From positions 1 through 64,000 of the forward strand of contig NZ_JABSNM010000018.1 of NCBI RefSeq assembly GCF_013294065.1: a stretch of DNA of 64,000 nucleotides. Reading direction: 5' to 3'. The notes under the pieces were generated by a model that ran no database searches, was not told the DNA's origin, and was given only the letters and a program-made list of their open reading frames with translations. The translations under genes were made by a program, and so were the position numbers. This document shows positions 29,778 through 38,516 of the stretch, piece by piece (within the stretch, counting starts at the first letter, position 1; every line of letters begins with the position of its first letter). Source of the stretch: Sphaerotilus uruguayifluvii (GTDB lineage Bacteria; Pseudomonadota; Gammaproteobacteria; Burkholderiales; Burkholderiaceae_C).

Positions 29778-32700
29778 AGACGATGATCTGCCCGCCATCG
29801 CCCTCGCAGGCCTCGGCCAGCGCCTGAAGCACCCGCAGCGCCCGGCCGTCGTCCGAGGTCATCAGCACGTCGTCGAGCACCATCGGCAGCAGCAGGCCGC
29901 GCGCACGCTGCTGCGCCAGCGCCGCCAGCCGCAGCGCCAGGTGGAGCTGGTCGCGCGTGCCTTCGCTCATCGCCTCGACGCCGATGGCGCGGCCGCCGCG
30001 CCGGCGTGCCTGCAGCACCGCACGCGCATCGTCGTCGCCGGCATCGGTCTCGAGCCGCTCGAACTCGCCGCCGGTCATCGCCGAGAACAGCGTGGAGGCG
30101 GCACCCAGCATCGGCCCCTGGCTGCGCTCGCGAAAGCGCTGCATCGACTGCGCCAGCAGCGCATGCGCCAGCCGCGCACGCATCCAGTGCGGCAGCTCGG
30201 CACGCACCGTGGCGGCGGCCTGCTCCAGCCCTTCACGGGCCTGCACCGCGCGGTCGTCGCCGTCGATCGCATCGAGCGCACGCCGCGCCAGCTCGTCGGC
30301 CGCACGCGCCTGCTCGAGCGCCTCGTCGGCTTCGGCCAGCCGGCGCTCGAGCCGGAGCACCGCCTGGGCAGGATCGTCGGCCCCGGACTCGTGCGCCGGC
30401 GATGCGCCGGCCAGACGGGCGCGCAGGCCGGCCTCGTCGTCGCGCGAGGCCTCGGCCAGCATCGCGCCGGTGCGCGCCAGACGCAGCGCGGCCTCGCGCT
30501 GCTGCTGCCACTGGGCCTCGCGCTGCGGCAGCAGCTCGGGCGAGGCCACGCCGGCGCGCTCGCACAGTTGCCCCAGCTGCGCCTGCACCGCGGCCAGCGC
30601 CGCGCTGTCGGCGGCCAGGCGCTCGTCGGCCTGCTGGCGCTGCTGCTGCAGCCGGGCGCGCTCGCCCTCGACCGCACGCGCCTCGCCCAGCCGGGCCGCG
30701 AGCCGGTCGATCCAGCCGCGCAGCGCCTCGCCGGACGGCGCCGGCTCGGCCAGCGCCGCGGCCAGCACGGCAGCACGCTCCTGCAGATCGGTCTCGACCA
30801 GCCGCGCCTGCGCCAGGCGCTGGCGCTGCAGTTCACGCTGCTCGGCCAGCGTGCGCAGCCGCTCGCCCGCCTGGCGGCGCGCATTCGCCAGCGCCAGCGC
30901 CTGCAGCGCGTCCTCGGGCAGCACGACGCCGCGGCCGTCCTCGTCGAGCAGGGCCTGCAGCGCCGCATGCGCCTGGCGCTCGGCGGCGCGGCGCTGGGCG
31001 GTCTGGCGCGCCAGCCGCTCCAGGCGCTGCTGCGCCGCCTGATGCGCACTGCGCTGCGCCTCCAGCACGGTCTGCCGCTCGCGCAGGGCCTGCAGCCGCG
31101 CACGCGCCCGGCCCAGCAGCGCGGCTGCGTCGTCCGGCACGACGCCGGCCGGCATCGGGCCCAGCACCTCGTGCAGCTCGGCCACGGCGGCCTGCACCCG
31201 GCGGTCGAGCGCCTGCAGCGCCTCGTCGACCGACTGCAGCGCCTGCGCCGCCTCGAGGTGGCGCGCCTGGTGCTGCTGCCACTCGCGCAGCGCCTGCGGC
31301 GCCAGCCGCGGCAGGCCGGCCTCGGCCAGCGCCTCGTCCCAGATCCGCCCCTGGTGCTCGAGGTCGCGCTGCAGCGCCTGCCGCTGCATGTCCAGCATCG
31401 CCCGGTCCTCGTCCAGCTCGGCCAGCGAGCGCTGCAGCGCCTGCAGCCGGGCCGCACGCTCGCCGTCGCGGCTGCGGCCGTCCGCCAGGCGGTCGGCATG
31501 GTCGAGCAGCTGCGCGAACAGCGCCCGGTCCTCGGTCGAAGGCGCCGCCGGGCCGTCGGCCAGCCTCCGCCACAGCGCGTCGCGCACCCGGCGCGCCTCG
31601 GCGATGTCGTCATCGGTCGGCACTGCGCCGGCGGCCAGCAGCTGGGCGCGCTCGGCCGCACGACCGCGCCGCGCCTCGTCGATCTGGTCGATGCGCTGTG
31701 CCAGCGCGGCCAGGCGGGTGGCCGCGGCCTCGCGCTCGCGCAGCGCCTGGTCGATGTCGGCCTCCAGGCGCGGACGCGCGGTCAGCGCCCGGCTCGCCAT
31801 CGCCTCGCCGCCGAGCTGCAGCGCGGTGCGCCGCAGCGTCTCGTGGCGCTCGGCACGCTGGCGCTCCAGCGCCTCGCGGCCAGCCAGAAGCGCCACCTCC
31901 GGCGCCAGCCGGTCGCAGCGCTGCTGCAGCGCCTGCACCTGCACGGCCAGCGCGGCCGGCGACTCGCTCAGATCGGCCGGCGGCGCCTCGGCCCCCGGCT
32001 CGGCCGCCAGATCGTCAAGATGCTGGGCCAGGGCGCGCGTCTGCTCCTGCAGCTGCGCCGCAGCGGCCTCCATGCGCGCCTGCCAGGCCGCGTCGGGACG
32101 CCGCGCCAGCAGCGCCTGCGCGCCCGCGCCCGGCTCGAGCGCCTGCGCGGCCGCCTCGAGCTGCCGATCCAGCGCCTGCCCTTGCTGCTCGAGCTCGCGG
32201 CACTGCAGCCGCGCCGCCTCCAGTCCGTCGGCGGCGGCGACCAGGCGGTCGATGCCGGCGGCCTGCTCGAGCCAGCGCGGCGTGCCCGGCGGCAGCGCCT
32301 GCAGCTGCTCGTCGAGCCGGGCGCGCAGCGCCTGCTGCGCGGCGCGGGCGGTCTGCAGCTCATGCTCGCGGGTCTGCAGCGCGATGCGCTGGCGCGGCAG
32401 ATCCTCGTCGGGCGGCGGCAGCAGCGACAGCGCGGCCAGCTCGGCGCGGGTGTCGTCGAGCGTGCGCAGCAGCGGCGCCACCGCGATGCGCTCGCGCAGG
32501 TCGCGCAGCGCCAGATCAGCCGCGGCGCGGTTCTCGCGGGCGCGCTCCAGCGCGGCCTGCGTCTCGTCGGCACGCTGGCGCAGCGCGGCCCATTCGGCCG
32601 GGCGCAGCTGCGCGGCACGCAGCGCCTCATGTTGCTCGCGGTGGCGGCGCAGCGCGATGTTGACGCTGCCGGTGCTGCCGCGCGGCACCAGGCGCGAGCG

Positions 32701-33216
32701 CGCCTGCTGGTCGAGGCGGTCCAGCACCGTGCGCAGGCTGTGCACGCCGGCGCTGGCCTCGAACAGCGCCGCGCCGATCTCGCCCTGGCCGGCCAGCAGC
32801 TGCTCGCCGCCGGCACGCAGGCGCTGGTGATCGAGCGCGAACATCAGGTCGTGGTCGGCGCGCTTCAGGCCGCCGGTGAGCTGCAGCTCCAGGTCGGCCG
32901 AGGCCGGCAGGCTGCCGCCGTCGGGTGCCACGACGGACAGCGTCGGCTCGCGGCCCTTGCGCCGCAGCAGCTGCAGCTCGCGCCCCTCGCGGTCGAGCAC
33001 CACCGCGCCGAGCGCCATGCGTGCATGCTCGTGCACGAAGTTGTCGGTGCTGCGATGCTCGATGCCGAAGCGCAGCGCCGTCAGCGCCCGCAGCATCGAG
33101 GACTTGCCGGCCTCGTTCGGCCCGGCCAGCAGCGTCAGGCCGGGGCCGAAGTCGATCCAGCGGTCGGTGAACGGCCCGAAGGCCTGCAGATGCAGTCGGC
33201 GCAGTCTCACCGCCAC
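29701..33216 (-). CDS. YhaN/SbcC-like SMC-type ATPase
   Basis: 1171 aa from a GTG at 33216, one base after the upstream nuclease stop. The N-terminal ATPase half has Walker A GPNEAGKSS at 32-40. The middle (about 200-1000) is a very long coiled-coil region dominated by Ala, Arg, Glu, Gln and Leu. The C-terminal half has Walker B LLLPMVLDDVLMTSDD and the H-loop VFTHHLHLLEPA, as in Rad50/SbcC ABC ATPases. A repair ATPase paired with the Mre11-like nuclease upstream is the likely role. It resembles B. subtilis YhaN more than classical SbcC because no central CxxC hook was seen. Convergent with the phosphoesterase gene. Confidence 0.85.
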   Translation of the reverse strand: MAVRLRRLHLQAFGPFTDRWIDFGPGLTLLAGPNEAGKSSMLRALTALRFGIEHRSTDNFVHEHARMALGAVVLDREGRELQLLRRKGREPTLSVVAPDGGSLPASADLELQLTGGLKRADHDLMFALDHQRLRAGGEQLLAGQGEIGAALFEASAGVHSLRTVLDRLDQQARSRLVPRGSTGSVNIALRRHREQHEALRAAQLRPAEWAALRQRADETQAALERARENRAAADLALRDLRERIAVAPLLRTLDDTRAELAALSLLPPPDEDLPRQRIALQTREHELQTARAAQQALRARLDEQLQALPPGTPRWLEQAAGIDRLVAAADGLEAARLQCRELEQQGQALDRQLEAAAQALEPGAGAQALLARRPDAAWQARMEAAAAQLQEQTRALAQHLDDLAAEPGAEAPPADLSESPAALAVQVQALQQRCDRLAPEVALLAGREALERQRAERHETLRRTALQLGGEAMASRALTARPRLEADIDQALREREAAATRLAALAQRIDQIDEARRGRAAERAQLLAAGAVPTDDDIAEARRVRDALWRRLADGPAAPSTEDRALFAQLLDHADRLADGRSRDGERAARLQALQRSLAELDEDRAMLDMQRQALQRDLEHQGRIWDEALAEAGLPRLAPQALREWQQHQARHLEAAQALQSVDEALQALDRRVQAAVAELHEVLGPMPAGVVPDDAAALLGRARARLQALRERQTVLEAQRSAHQAAQQRLERLARQTAQRRAAERQAHAALQALLDEDGRGVVLPEDALQALALANARRQAGERLRTLAEQRELQRQRLAQARLVETDLQERAAVLAAALAEPAPSGEALRGWIDRLAARLGEARAVEGERARLQQQRQQADERLAADSAALAAVQAQLGQLCERAGVASPELLPQREAQWQQQREAALRLARTGAMLAEASRDDEAGLRARLAGASPAHESGADDPAQAVLRLERRLAEADEALEQARAADELARRALDAIDGDDRAVQAREGLEQAAATVRAELPHWMRARLAHALLAQSMQRFRERSQGPMLGAASTLFSAMTGGEFERLETDAGDDDARAVLQARRRGGRAIGVEAMSEGTRDQLHLALRLAALAQQRARGLLLPMVLDDVLMTSDDGRALRVLQALAEACEGDGGQIIVFTHHLHLLEPARRTLGATRLHAVAL

Positions 33217-33217
33217 C

Positions 33218-34501
33218 TCATGTCGTCAGATCGCGGCCCAGCTGCGCCAGCACCATCGCCTCGGCATCGAGCAGCAGCGCGCGCCAGCTCGCCTCGTCGA
33301 GACGATCAGGGCGCAGGTCGGCCAGCTCGTGGGGCAGATTCGCGCCGGCGCCGAGCGCATCGCCGGCCCAGTCGCGCAGCGCCTGCGGGTCGGCCAGCAG
33401 CCGGTCGACCTCGCGCAGCACCTCGCCGAGCGCATCGTCGCGCGCAGCCAGCGCGCCCCGGTCCAGCGGCGAGGCCAGCTCGACACGGACCTGCTCGATC
33501 CACAGCCGCCCGGCCTGCTGCAGCGCCTGGGCGCGCACCGCGGCCTCCAGCAGGCCCGGCTGCGCGGCCTCGGCGCCGTGCAGCACGCTGCGCCCGAACA
33601 GGACCACGCGCGCGCAGTGCAGGCGCTCGCGCGCGTGCTCGCCCGCGGGGCCCGCCGCGCCCCCTGGCTGCAGCAGCGCCTCGAAGGCCGCCGCCAGGCG
33701 CTCGCCCAGCAGGTCGACCGTGTCGACACCGGACAGGTCGAGCTCGACGCGATGCCAGCGCAGCACGTCGAGCTCGACGAACTCGCGGTGCACGATGCGG
33801 CCGTGATCGACCTCGACCAGTTCGCAGCCCTTCGGCCCGATCTCGCGCGCATGCCGCCCCTGAAGATTGCCGGGAAAGACGATGCGCGGGCCGGATTCCT
33901 GCACGATCTGGTGCTGATGGATATGGCCGAGCGCCCAGTAGTCGTAACCGGTTGCAATCAGTCGCGCCGGCGTGGTCGGCGCATAGGGATCATGGTCGGG
34001 ATTGCCGGTCAGGCCGGTGTGCAGCAGCCCGATATTGAATCGGCCGCTCACCGGTGCAGGATATCCCGGCAGCAGGTCCTCGGTCACCGCCGGCTTCGAG
34101 AAGCTGCGGCCATGAACGGCGACACCCCATTCGGGCAGATCGACGCTGCCCGCGCGACGGGAATCGAAGACATGCACATGGGGCATCGCCGGCAATTGCC
34201 GGGTGATGCGGCTTTCCGCATCATGATTCCCACGGACGATGAATACGCGGATACCCTGAGGGGCCAGCCGCATCATCTGCTGGTGGAAAAACAGGCCGGT
34301 GCGGAAATCCTCCCAGTCACCGTCGTAGAGATCTCCGGCGATCAGCAGCAGCTGCACCTCGCGGCGGATCGCCAGATCGACCAGCGCCACCAGCGCGCGC
34401 CGCGTGGCCGATCTGAGCGGCTCGACCGGGGCACCGTCGTGCCGGTCGAGCCCGCGCAGCGGGCTGTCGAGATGCAGGTCCGCCGCGTGCAGGAACCTCA
34501 T
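33218..34501 (-). CDS. YhaO/SbcD-like exonuclease
   Basis: 427 aa. Mre11/SbcD-type phosphodiesterase motifs occur in order: HAADLHLDSPL (Asp8, His10), IAGDLYDGDW, VRGNHDAES, LLHTGLTG and GHIHQHQIV. The C-terminal 170 residues are a family-specific capping region ending AQLGRDLTT. In this family the nuclease works with a YhaN-like ATPase on DNA ends. Here the ATPase gene begins one base after this stop, so the two are co-translated. The gap to the H-NS gene upstream is only 16 bp, which suggests transcription from the hns promoter. Confidence 0.87.
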   Translation of the reverse strand: MRFLHAADLHLDSPLRGLDRHDGAPVEPLRSATRRALVALVDLAIRREVQLLLIAGDLYDGDWEDFRTGLFFHQQMMRLAPQGIRVFIVRGNHDAESRITRQLPAMPHVHVFDSRRAGSVDLPEWGVAVHGRSFSKPAVTEDLLPGYPAPVSGRFNIGLLHTGLTGNPDHDPYAPTTPARLIATGYDYWALGHIHQHQIVQESGPRIVFPGNLQGRHAREIGPKGCELVEVDHGRIVHREFVELDVLRWHRVELDLSGVDTVDLLGERLAAAFEALLQPGGAAGPAGEHARERLHCARVVLFGRSVLHGAEAAQPGLLEAAVRAQALQQAGRLWIEQVRVELASPLDRGALAARDDALGEVLREVDRLLADPQALRDWAGDALGAGANLPHELADLRPDRLDEASWRALLLDAEAMVLAQLGRDLTT

Positions 34502-34517
34502 CGGGCCCGGCCCCGGC

Positions 34518-34877
34518 TCACTCGGCCGGCTGCGCCTCGACGAGGAACTCCTCCAGCGAGCGCCCCGCCTCGAGCGCGGCGACCAGCCAGCGCGGCTTCA
34601 GGCCCCGACCGGTCCAGGTCGAGCCGGTCTCGGCATCGCGATACTTGATCGCGACCTTCGAGACTTCCTTGGTCTTGCCTTCGGCCGGCACGCGGGCGCT
34701 GCGGGTGCCCGGCGTCAGGTCCGCGACCGTCAGGCCGTGCTGGGCCATCAGATCCTTGATCTCGGCAATCACGCCGGAACGCTGCGCCGACTTCATGTCG
34801 TCGATCGAGCGGGCAATTTCTTCCTGCTGCTTGCGCAGTTCCTCCTGCTTGGCACGCAGGTCCTGGAGAGTCGTCAT
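34518..34877 (-). CDS. H-NS-type nucleoid protein
   Basis: 119 aa from the ATG at 34877. The N-terminal half (about 1-45) is a charged oligomerisation helix (LRAKQEELRKQQEEIARSID). The C-terminal DNA-binding domain carries YRDAETGSTWTGRGLKPRWL, matching the TW(S/T)GRGR.P.WL core of beta-proteobacterial H-NS/BpH3 proteins, with Leu-Lys where Arg is common. The gene product should bind curved, AT-rich DNA and silence acquired genes. The reduced positive charge in the GRG loop may weaken binding. It precedes the nuclease/ATPase pair by 16 bp on the same strand. Confidence 0.9.
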   Translation of the reverse strand: MTTLQDLRAKQEELRKQQEEIARSIDDMKSAQRSGVIAEIKDLMAQHGLTVADLTPGTRSARVPAEGKTKEVSKVAIKYRDAETGSTWTGRGLKPRWLVAALEAGRSLEEFLVEAQPAE

Positions 34878-34898
34878 GGCAGAAGCATTCCGGTCCGT

Positions 34899-34914
34899 CC
34901 GAGCACATGCTCGG
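34899..34914. promoter_or_regulatory. Inverted repeat in the hns 5' region
   Basis: CCGAGCA (34899-34905) and TGCTCGG (34908-34914) form a perfect 16-bp dyad 22 bp upstream of the hns ATG. It could be an operator or an mRNA stem near the ribosome site. A longer-range pair CGCTGGCG/CGCCAGCG lies at about 34942-34993. The rest of the 158-bp gap to dusA has no gene. Confidence 0.45.
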
Positions 34915-35035
34915 CGCGCAGTATGCCCCAATCCACCGGCGCTGGCGAATATTTCGACCGGGATTCCTGCCGTCGATTTGAAGCGCCAGCGGGAAATGTC
35001 GCGAATTCCCGTCGGGTACCTTGCGGATTTATCGC

Positions 35036-36043
35036 TCAATTCGATGCGGCGGATGCCGCGCGGGCCTGGGCGTGGAATCGGCGCGCCAGTTCGGTCGGAC
35101 GCTCCTCGCGATGGCGGTGATCGGACCAGAACTGCCGCCAGACGCGCGCGCCGCGCTGGCCATTCCAGAGCCCGAGCGCATGGCGCATCGCCGTCGGCCA
35201 GGGCCGCCCGGCGGCCTGCACCGCGTCGAGATACTCGACCCAGGCGGCCTCGACCGCCTCGCGCGAGGTCGCCGGCCCCGGCTCGCCGAAGAAGCGCTCG
35301 TCCCAGCCGGCCATCTGCCAGGGCTCGTGATAGGCCTGCCGACCGACCATCACCCCGTCGACATGGGCCAGATGCCGCGCGATCTCGTCGTCGTCGCGGA
35401 TGCCGCCGTTGATGACGATGGTCAGCGCGGGGAAGTCGCGCTTGAGCTGCCAGACCCATTCGTGGCGCAGCGGCGGGATCTCGCGGTTCTCCTTCGGGCT
35501 CAGGCCCTTCAGCCAGGCATTGCGCGCATGCACGATGAAGACCTCGCAGCCGGCCTCGGCGATCTGCCCCACGAAGTCGCGCACGAAGTCGTAGGACTCG
35601 ATGCGGTCGATGCCGATGCGGTGCTTGACCGTGATCGGCAGATCGACCGCGTCGCGCATCGCGCGCACGCCGTCGGCCACCGTGGCCGGCTCGGCCATCA
35701 GGCAGGCGCCGAAGGCGCCGCGCTGCACCCGCTCGCTCGGGCAGCCGCAGTTCAGGTTGACCTCGTCATAGCCCCATGTCGCCGCCAGCCGCGCGCAGGC
35801 GGCGAGGTCGGCCGGCTCGCTGCCGCCGAGCTGCAGCGCCACCGGATGCTCGATCTCGCCGAAGTCGAGATGGCGCGGCTGATCGCCATGCAGCAGCGCG
35901 CCGGTGGTCACCATCTCGGTGTAGAGCCGGGTGCGGCGGGTCAGCAGGCGGTGGAAATGGCGGCAGTGGCGGTCGGTCCAGTCCAGCATCGGCGCGACGG
36001 ACAGGCGCCAGGGGGACGCATCGACGGGAATCGGATCGGACAT
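35036..36043 (-). CDS. dusA: tRNA-dihydrouridine synthase A
   Basis: 335 aa. FMN enzyme that reduces U20/U20a of tRNA. The TIM-barrel start is LSVAPMLDWTDRHCRHF, as in DusA. The catalytic Cys is residue 101 in NLNCGCPSERVQRGAFGACLM. VKHRIGIDRIESYDF and INGGIRDDDEI are the FMN phosphate-site region, and MVGRQAYHEPW is the DusA-specific turn. The C-terminal helical domain ends near ELARRFHAQARAA. The DRIESY element distinguishes DusA from DusB and DusC. Co-directional with hns and the preceding GH2-like gene. Confidence 0.94.
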   Translation of the reverse strand: MSDPIPVDASPWRLSVAPMLDWTDRHCRHFHRLLTRRTRLYTEMVTTGALLHGDQPRHLDFGEIEHPVALQLGGSEPADLAACARLAATWGYDEVNLNCGCPSERVQRGAFGACLMAEPATVADGVRAMRDAVDLPITVKHRIGIDRIESYDFVRDFVGQIAEAGCEVFIVHARNAWLKGLSPKENREIPPLRHEWVWQLKRDFPALTIVINGGIRDDDEIARHLAHVDGVMVGRQAYHEPWQMAGWDERFFGEPGPATSREAVEAAWVEYLDAVQAAGRPWPTAMRHALGLWNGQRGARVWRQFWSDHRHREERPTELARRFHAQARAASAASN

Positions 36044-36088
36044 CGGCGGGAACGGCGGCAGCGCGCAAAGGCCGGATTCTGACGCAAG

Positions 36089-37348
36089 TCAGCCGCGGCT
36101 CGCCCGGCAGACGGCTTCCGGCAGCGCCTGGGCAATGCGCTGCGCCAGCGCGGCGTCGGCCGGCGTGCGCACCAGCGCCAGCGCGGCGCGGCCCTGCCAG
36201 CGCATCAGCTGCTGGCCGACCGGATCGGCGGCGCACAGGTCGTGGCCGAGCAGCATGCCCTCGGCGTCGCAGGCATCGAGCAGCGCATCGGCGGCATCGA
36301 CCCCGGCCGAGGCCGGCACATGCAGCAGGTCGACGCCGCAGCGGCGCGCCCGCGCGACCTGGTCGCGCAGCGGACCGGCCTGCTCGCGGCCGCCCGACGG
36401 ATCCGGCGGCGACCAGACCGCGCAGCGCAGCGGCAGGCTGCGGCCGTTGACCGTCAGCACCAGCGCCCCGTCGGGCGTCCGGCCGGACAGCGCCAGCGTG
36501 CGAAAGCCCACCGGACCGAGCGGCAGCATCGTCTCGTGGCCGTCGGGCCGCTGCGCGTGCAGCGTCAGCCGATGCAGCGCCGGCTCGCCCAGCGCATGCG
36601 GCCACCACCGGTCCGGCGATTCGACCTCGAGCTGCCCGGCCCAGAAGCCCTCGCCGCGCTCGGCCAGCGCGACCTCGTGCGACCGGCCGCCGCGCGACAG
36701 CCGCATCGTCAGCGCACGCAGCGGCTCGCGGACCTGCAGCCGCAGCACCACCGCGCCGCGGCGTTCATCCATCATGCCGACGCGCAGCGCCGGCGCGCCG
36801 GTGCGCAGCGCCGGCCGGATCAGCCGCGCGCCGCGCCACGCGCCGACCCAGGGCGCCTGCCCGGCCGCCGCTCCGGTGCGGGCGCGCAGGCACAGCCACA
36901 GCACCGCGTCCTCGGCGCAGGCCGGCAGCGCGATGCGGTGGCGCACCCGGCCGTCCGTGCCGGCCAGCAGCTGGCGCTCGCGACCGAGCGCGACCTCGTG
37001 CAGCCAGAGCTCGGCCGGCCCTGCCAGCCCGTCGAACTCGACGATCCAGGGCCCGGCGTCGGGCCGGCGCAGCGGCCGGCACATCCACCAGTCGCCTCGG
37101 TCGATCTCGGGCGGCGCGGCCAGACCGCGCTGGCGCAGCATCTCGGCGACGCTGGCCAGGCGCTCGGCCGGGTGCCAGTCCGGGCCCTGCGACAGCCGCA
37201 TCACCTCCAGCGGCGATGCCCACTGCCCCGCACCGGATCCGGCCCACCACCAGCCGTCGTCGAGCCGCTCGACCCGGTCCTCGTCCGACAGGCGCAGCCG
37301 CCCACGAGCCGGCACCGGCAGGGAGATGAGATGGGAAGTCGTGACCAA
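36089..37348 (-). CDS. GH2/beta-mannosidase-like protein lacking the catalytic barrel
   Basis: 419 aa from a TTG at 37348, the only in-frame start available. The first half looks like the sugar-binding and immunoglobulin-like domains of GH2 beta-mannosidases: RGDWWMCRPLRRP, GPWIVEFDGLAGPAELWLHEVALGRE and WWPHALGEPALHRLTLHAQ. PVGFRTLALSG and SLPLRCAVWSPPD then mark the usual entry to the barrel. The protein stops about 110 residues later, without the catalytic glutamates. A non-enzymatic carbohydrate-binding or scaffold role is more likely than hydrolysis. Divergent from a DUF1839 gene across 91 bp of AT-rich DNA. Confidence 0.65.
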   Translation of the reverse strand: MVTTSHLISLPVPARGRLRLSDEDRVERLDDGWWWAGSGAGQWASPLEVMRLSQGPDWHPAERLASVAEMLRQRGLAAPPEIDRGDWWMCRPLRRPDAGPWIVEFDGLAGPAELWLHEVALGRERQLLAGTDGRVRHRIALPACAEDAVLWLCLRARTGAAAGQAPWVGAWRGARLIRPALRTGAPALRVGMMDERRGAVVLRLQVREPLRALTMRLSRGGRSHEVALAERGEGFWAGQLEVESPDRWWPHALGEPALHRLTLHAQRPDGHETMLPLGPVGFRTLALSGRTPDGALVLTVNGRSLPLRCAVWSPPDPSGGREQAGPLRDQVARARRCGVDLLHVPASAGVDAADALLDACDAEGMLLGHDLCAADPVGQQLMRWQGRAALALVRTPADAALAQRIAQALPEAVCRASRG

Positions 37349-37439
37349 TTCAACACTTCATCGTATTTATTACCTGATGTTACATTAGTCGCGACCTGTT
37401 TCCAGACCTGAAGACACCCCGATCCGGGAGGGTTCCGAG
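37349..37439. promoter_or_regulatory. AT-rich divergent promoter region (GH2-like / DUF1839)
   Basis: The 91-bp gap is markedly richer in A and T than its surroundings (ATCGTATTTATTACC...GTTACATTAG). It must hold the promoters of both genes. GGGAGG lies before the ATG at 37440. No single -35/-10 pair stands out. Confidence 0.5.
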
Positions 37440-38477
37440 ATGCAACCGATCGCCGAGGGCAGCCGGCTTTGCCTGATCGCCGGCCTCGAGCACGGCATAC
37501 GACCACCACTGGACACGAGCGAGCGGCTGTGGCGCGTGAGCGGCTCGGCGCTCGATCCCTGGCTGACGCTGCTGGCGGCGCTGCGGCTCGATGCGCATGC
37601 GCTGCTGGGGCCGGCGCTGGCGCTGGACTTTCTCGACGACCAGTGGACGCAGCCGGAGCTGCCGACGGGCGAGCTGCCGCAGCTCTACGGGCTGGAGCTG
37701 CGCCCGCTGCGGATCTGGCGCCCGCTGCTCGACCACCTGCACGAACAGCTCGGCGCCGGCCGGCTGGTGGTGCTCGAGCCCGACGCCTGGGGGCTGCCCG
37801 ACACCGACGGGCAGGAATACCGGCGTCAGCACCGCCGCAGCACCGTGATCGTCAACGACCTCGACGCGGCGAACCGCCGGCTGGGCTATTTCCACCGCGA
37901 CGGCTACTTCCACCTGCAGGACGAGGACTTCGACGCGCTGCTGCACCCGTGCGGGCCGGCCGCGGTGCTGCCGCCGCCGGCGGCCGTCATCGAGCTGCGC
38001 GGCCTGGTGCGCCGCCCGGCCGACACGCTGCGCCATCTGGCGCGCCAGGGCCTGGAGCGCCAGCTCGAGCGGGTGCCGACGCGCCACCCGGTGCGGCGCT
38101 GGGCACGGCGCTGCCAGCGCGAGCTCGACTGGCTGCTGCACGAGGGTGGCGAAGTGCATTTCCAGGCCTGGGCCGAGGCCGGGCTGCGGCCGCTGGGCGC
38201 CAGCGCCGAGCTGGCCGCCATCCACCTGCGCTGGCTCTCGGGCGAGGACAGCGGCTCGGCGCACCTGCTGCAGGCCGCCGATGCGCTGCGCCAGCTCGCG
38301 GTGCTGGCACGCGCGCTGCATCTGAAAGGATCACGCGCGGCCGAGACCGGCCGGCCGCTCGAGGCCGGCCCGATGGTCGAGCGCATGGCCCGGCACTGGA
38401 GCCGTGGCATGGCGCTGCTGGGCGCCGGAGAGATCGTGCTCGACCCGCCGCCAGGGGCGCTGGGGCGGCCGCGCTGA
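37440..38477 (+). CDS. DUF1839-family protein
   Basis: 345 aa. The block DAWGLPDTDGQEYRRQHRRS and NRRLGYFHRDGYFHLQDEDFDALL matches the DUF1839 pattern (LPDT...YRR.H..T, RRLGYFHN.GY..L...DF). No signal peptide or TM segment. The biochemical role of DUF1839 is unknown. In bradyrhizobia and other proteobacteria it is encoded near amino acid:[carrier protein] ligases, a small acyl carrier protein and an acyl-CoA dehydrogenase. None of these is seen here. The divergent beta-mannosidase-like gene is consistent with such clusters from my recollection. Confidence 0.72.
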   Translation: MQPIAEGSRLCLIAGLEHGIRPPLDTSERLWRVSGSALDPWLTLLAALRLDAHALLGPALALDFLDDQWTQPELPTGELPQLYGLELRPLRIWRPLLDHLHEQLGAGRLVVLEPDAWGLPDTDGQEYRRQHRRSTVIVNDLDAANRRLGYFHRDGYFHLQDEDFDALLHPCGPAAVLPPPAAVIELRGLVRRPADTLRHLARQGLERQLERVPTRHPVRRWARRCQRELDWLLHEGGEVHFQAWAEAGLRPLGASAELAAIHLRWLSGEDSGSAHLLQAADALRQLAVLARALHLKGSRAAETGRPLEAGPMVERMARHWSRGMALLGAGEIVLDPPPGALGRPR

Positions 38478-38516
38478 AGCGGCCGAGGGCCGGCGTTCGG
38501 GGACGGCCGGCCGGGG

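Noticed and set aside
29626-34038. Long Arg/Ala/Gln-rich plus-strand frame antisense to the YhaN/YhaO pair
   Set aside because: It is the mirror of a coiled-coil gene, with low-complexity content and no motif; the minus-strand genes have Walker and nuclease motifs.
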